Shown here one piece after another: positions 61,053 to 64,000 of a stretch of 64,000 nt of DNA. The stretch is from Streptomyces umbrinus (lineage in GTDB: Bacteria; Actinomycetota; Actinomycetes; Streptomycetales; Streptomycetaceae). The translations under genes and the position numbers were made by a program. The notes below the pieces were generated by a model. That model worked only from the letters and a program-made list of their open reading frames with translations, made no database searches and was not told the DNA's origin. The DNA lies in contig NZ_JAUSZI010000002.1 in the NCBI RefSeq assembly GCF_030817415.1, positions 8,432,001 through 8,496,000 on the forward strand, written 5' to 3'. The first letter of the stretch is position 1. Every line of letters begins with the position of its first letter.

Positions 61053-61162
61053 GAGTTGTGGCTGATCGCGCAGTTCCCCGCGCCCCTAAAAAGACGGTGG
61101 GTGCAGCCCCAGCCCCTTCAGGGGCGCGGGGAACTGCGCGATCAGCCCCCACCGGGCCGCAG
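61053..61162. repeat. Dispersed palindromic repeat, full hairpin copy
   Basis: Arms GATCGCGCAGTTCCCCGCGC and GCGCGGGGAACTGCGCGATC surround a 40-base spacer between the converging GT4 and ligase genes. Confidence 0.88.
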
Positions 61163-61208
61163 CCATCACGATCACCGGACCCGCGCCACAAGGCCATTCC
61201 AGTGAGGC

Positions 61209-63005
61209 TCAGCCTCGATAGATGGCCTCGATCTCGTCCGCGTAGTCCTTCGCCACCACATTGCGCTTGAGCTTCAGGGACGGCGTGAGGTGGCCGGAGT
61301 CCTCGGTGAACTGGTGGGCGAGAATCCGGAACTTCCGCACCGACTCCGCCTTCGACACCGCGGCGTTGCCGTCGTCGACAGCGCTCTGGATCGCCGCGAG
61401 CAGATCCGGATCCTGTCCGAGCGACGCCGCGGTGGACCCCGCCGGCTTGCCGTGCTCCTCGGCCCAGTGGCCCAGGAACTCGTCGTCGATGGTGACCAGC
61501 GCGCCCACGAACGGACGCCCGTCGCCGACGACCATGCACTCCGCGACCAGCGCGTGCGCCCGGATACGGTCCTCGATCACGGCCGGGGCGACGTTCTTAC
61601 CGCCCGCGGTGACGATGATCTCCTTCTTGCGGCCGGTGATCCGCAGATAGCCGTCCTCGTCGAGCGTGCCGATGTCACCTGTGTGGAACCAGCCGTCGGC
61701 GAGCGCCTCGGCGGTCGCGGCCTCGTTGTTCCAGTACCCCTTGAACAGGTGCTCGCCGTGCAGCAGCACCTCGCCGTCGTCCGCGATGCGGATCACGGAA
61801 CCCGGCAGCGGCTGGCCGACCGTGCCGATCTTCTGCCGGTCCCACGGGTTGAAGGCGGTGGCCGCACAGGACTCGGTGAGGCCGTAGCCCTCCAGGACCG
61901 TGAAGCCGATACCGCGGAAGAAGTGGCCGAGCCGCTCGCCCAGCGGGGCGCCGCCCGAGATCGCGTACTCGCCCTTGCCGCCGAGCACCGCGCGCAGCTT
62001 GCTGTAGACGAGTGCGTCGAACGTCTTGTGCTTGATCCGCAGGCCGATCGACGGGCCCGACGGGGTGTCCAGCGCGCGGCTGTACGCGATCGCCGTGTCC
62101 GCCGCCTTGTCGAAGATCTTGCCCTTGCCGTCCGCCTGCGCCTTGGCCCGCGCCGAGTTGTAGACCTTCTCGAAGACGCGCGGTACACCGAGGATCAACG
62201 TCGGCCGGAACGAGGCCAGTTCGTCGGTGAGGTTCTTGATGTCCGGGACCATGCCCAGCTTGATCGGCGCCATCATCGGCGCGACCTGCACGAGCCGCCC
62301 GAAGACGTGCGCGAGCGGCAGGAAGAGCAGCACCGAACACTCACCCGTACGGAACAGGGGACGCAGCCGCTCCACGATGTTGCCGCACTCGGCGAAGAAG
62401 CTGCGGTGGGTCAGCACACAGCCCTTGGGGCGCCCGGTGGTACCGCTCGTGTAGACGATGGTCGCCGGGTCGTCGGCCTTGGCGAGCGAGCTGCGCTCCT
62501 CGACGGCGGCGTCCGTGACGTCCTTGCCGGCCCGGCCGAGCTCCTCGACACCGCCGCCCTCGATCTGCCAGACGTGCTTGAGGTGGGGCAGCCCGTGCCG
62601 CACCGACTCCACGGCGGCCGCGTGCGCGTCCAGCTCCACGACGACGGCGGTCGCGCCCGAGTCGCCGAGGATCCACTGCACCTGCTCCGCCGAACTGGTC
62701 TCGTACACCGGCACGGTGACCGCGCCCGCGCTCCAGATCGCGAAGTCGAGGAGCGTCCACTCGTAGCGCGTACGCGACATGAGGCCGACCCGGTCGCCGG
62801 GCGCCACGCCCGAGGCGATCAGGCCCTTGGCGGCGGCCTGTACCTCGGCGAGGAAGGTCGTGGCCGAGACGTCCGTCCAAGTGCCGCCGACCTTACGGGC
62901 GATGACCGCCACGTCCGGATGCTGCGCGGCGTTTCTGCGGACGATGTCGGTCAGATTGCCGTCCGCAGGGACCTCGTACAAAGCCGGAAGGCTGAACTCG
63001 CGCAA
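61209..63005 (-). CDS. Long-chain fatty-acid--CoA ligase (AMP-forming)
   Basis: A 598-residue enzyme activating long-chain fatty acids to acyl-CoA through acyl-AMP. The AMP-binding motif TIVYTSGTTGRPKG, LEGYGLTESCA, WFHTGDIG and the C-terminal ITGRKKEIIVTAGGKN are present, as is the catalytic Lys region near the end (LKRNVVAKDY). The TTG start, unusual here, is supported by GAGGAG nine bases upstream. It is divergent from the metallophosphoesterase gene. Confidence 0.93.
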   Translation of the reverse strand: MREFSLPALYEVPADGNLTDIVRRNAAQHPDVAVIARKVGGTWTDVSATTFLAEVQAAAKGLIASGVAPGDRVGLMSRTRYEWTLLDFAIWSAGAVTVPVYETSSAEQVQWILGDSGATAVVVELDAHAAAVESVRHGLPHLKHVWQIEGGGVEELGRAGKDVTDAAVEERSSLAKADDPATIVYTSGTTGRPKGCVLTHRSFFAECGNIVERLRPLFRTGECSVLLFLPLAHVFGRLVQVAPMMAPIKLGMVPDIKNLTDELASFRPTLILGVPRVFEKVYNSARAKAQADGKGKIFDKAADTAIAYSRALDTPSGPSIGLRIKHKTFDALVYSKLRAVLGGKGEYAISGGAPLGERLGHFFRGIGFTVLEGYGLTESCAATAFNPWDRQKIGTVGQPLPGSVIRIADDGEVLLHGEHLFKGYWNNEAATAEALADGWFHTGDIGTLDEDGYLRITGRKKEIIVTAGGKNVAPAVIEDRIRAHALVAECMVVGDGRPFVGALVTIDDEFLGHWAEEHGKPAGSTAASLGQDPDLLAAIQSAVDDGNAAVSKAESVRKFRILAHQFTEDSGHLTPSLKLKRNVVAKDYADEIEAIYRG

Positions 63006-63316
63006 GACTGCTGCTCCTCATAGGGCGCCGACGCCACGACTTCGTGTGATGCGACGGAGCGGTCCAAGGCTCGGGCGTGTGCTCTGGGACCCAAGGTGGT
63101 TGAAACCCTGAGCACGACTGGACTGCCCGGACGTTACCCGCCGGTACTGCCTCTACGACAGGGGGGTCGGGTGAGATGTTCCCCGCGTCACACGCGTTGG
63201 TGTTCCTCTTGAGTGTTCCTCCGCGCACAGTAGTCCACCACGTTACTGACTGGGAGGTAACCGCAGGTCCGCCCGCGTCTACACACGTTTGCTCCACAGG
63301 CTTACCCTTGATCGCC
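63006..63316. other. Ligase-metallophosphoesterase divergent intergenic region
   Basis: A 311-base gap with no supported gene. It should hold both promoters. A loose inverted repeat GTTAC-N10-GTAAC (63242-63261) is the only operator-like pattern I see. Confidence 0.5.
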
Positions 63317-64000
63317 ATGGCAGGCACACAAGGCGGCAACGCCGACGACATCGGCGGCCCGGGCGGCGAGGCCCGAAAGACGCGCGTCCACGTGGTGAGC
63401 GACGTACACGGCAACGTCCGTGACCTGGTCAGGGCCGGTGAAGGCGCGGACGCCCTGATCTGTCTGGGCGACCTCGTGCTCTTCATCGACTACGCCGACC
63501 ACTCCCGCGGCATCTTCCCGGATCTCTTCGGCACCGAGAACACGGACCGCATCGTCGAGCTCCGCACCGCCCGCCACTACGAGGAGGCCCGGGCCTTCGG
63601 CGCGCGGCTGTGGGCGGGCGTCGACCGCGGACCCGCCATCGAGAAGGCCGTACGGAAGCAGTACGCCGAACTGTTCGCGGCGTTCCCCACTCCGACGTAC
63701 GCCACCTACGGCAACGTCGACGTGCCGCCCCTGTGGTCGGAGTACGCCGGGCCCGGCACCACCGTGCTCGACGGCGAGCGGGTCGAGATCGGCGGCCGCG
63801 TCTTCGGCTTCGTCGGCGGAGGCCTGCGTACGCCCATGCGGACGCCGTACGAGATCAGCGACGAGGAGTACGCGGCGAAGATCGAGGCTGTCGGCGAGGT
63901 CGACGTGCTGTGCACGCACATCCCGCCGGAAGTGCCCGAGCTCGTCTACGACACGGTGGCGCGGCGCTTCGAGCGGGGGAGCCGGGCACTGCTCGACGCG
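63317..64000 (+). CDS. Metallophosphoesterase, N-terminal part
   Basis: The window ends inside this gene after 228 codons. It begins MAGTQGGN and shows the calcineurin-type motifs: VVSDVHGN (D-x-H), LICLGDLVL (GD), ATYGNVD (GN-D/E-like) and CTHIPPE (H, where GHxH is usual in many families). It is a two-metal phosphoesterase, probably cytosolic; the substrate is unknown. No strong ribosome site is visible before the ATG. Confidence 0.85.
   Translation, partial: MAGTQGGNADDIGGPGGEARKTRVHVVSDVHGNVRDLVRAGEGADALICLGDLVLFIDYADHSRGIFPDLFGTENTDRIVELRTARHYEEARAFGARLWAGVDRGPAIEKAVRKQYAELFAAFPTPTYATYGNVDVPPLWSEYAGPGTTVLDGERVEIGGRVFGFVGGGLRTPMRTPYEISDEEYAAKIEAVGEVDVLCTHIPPEVPELVYDTVARRFERGSRALLDA

Noticed and set aside
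1..64000. Genomic island, prophage or biosynthetic gene cluster boundaries
   Set aside because: No integrase, transposase, tRNA junction or composition break was seen; the gene content is mainly housekeeping.

Overview
The window is a stretch of a Streptomyces-type chromosome (high G+C actinomycete). The evidence is G/C-rich third codon positions, frequent GTG starts, GTGA/ATGA stop-start overlaps, a PspA/PspAA pair, a SAM-IV riboswitch, an aa3/bc1 respiratory locus with a diheme QcrC, and many copies of a palindromic repeat containing GCGCAGTTCCCCGCGCCCC. No tRNA, rRNA, CRISPR array, phage or transposase was seen. The species cannot be named from the sequence alone.

Layout. 1-2000: pepA and the start of lpdA (minus strand). 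2261-8084: a four-gene plus-strand cluster, the most interesting block. It encodes a secreted polysaccharide deacetylase resembling fungal Agd3, a PelF-like glycosyltransferase, a polytopic membrane protein and a spherulin-4/Sph3-like glycoside hydrolase. Together these look like a compact Pel/galactosaminogalactan-type exopolysaccharide locus. 8290-16305: the late cobalamin genes cobS, cobT and a metallo-beta-lactamase-like/CobU fusion, interleaved with envelope membrane proteins and a methyltransferase. 16532-20801: a small conserved protein, an HtrA-like lipoprotein protease, a methyltransferase with an apparent CTG start, a DUF3043 protein, and pspA-pspAA. 21091-26332: a NarL-type two-component system followed by an RND efflux pump. 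26411-33155: nadA, erpA, a membrane-anchored protein, a PfkB kinase and a cysteine desulfurase-TusA fusion.

33582-42969 is the respiratory island: ctaCDF, an L,D-transpeptidase, a degenerate receiver protein, then ctaE-qcrCAB. These encode cytochrome c oxidase and the bc1 complex that together form the actinobacterial supercomplex. 43141-48793: trpD, a SAM-IV riboswitch controlling a class V aminotransferase, a glycerate kinase and an SLC13-type permease. 48938-52582: an OmpR-type two-component system with a small Asp-rich partner, a stand-alone Lrp ligand-binding domain, and a rhomboid protease gene that carries an apparent one-base frameshift. 52739-64000: a zinc-ribbon protein, a coiled-coil/NYN protein, two tandem NlpC/P60 hydrolases, an HETTH lipoprotein peptidase, two envelope glycosyltransferases, a long-chain acyl-CoA ligase and the start of a metallophosphoesterase.

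Most gaps between genes, especially convergent ones, hold copies of the palindromic repeat; at least one copy (26339-26395) is a perfect intrinsic terminator. A second repeat family forms a 31-bp inverted pair around 20.8-21.0 kb. A third short element lies in frame inside three coding regions.
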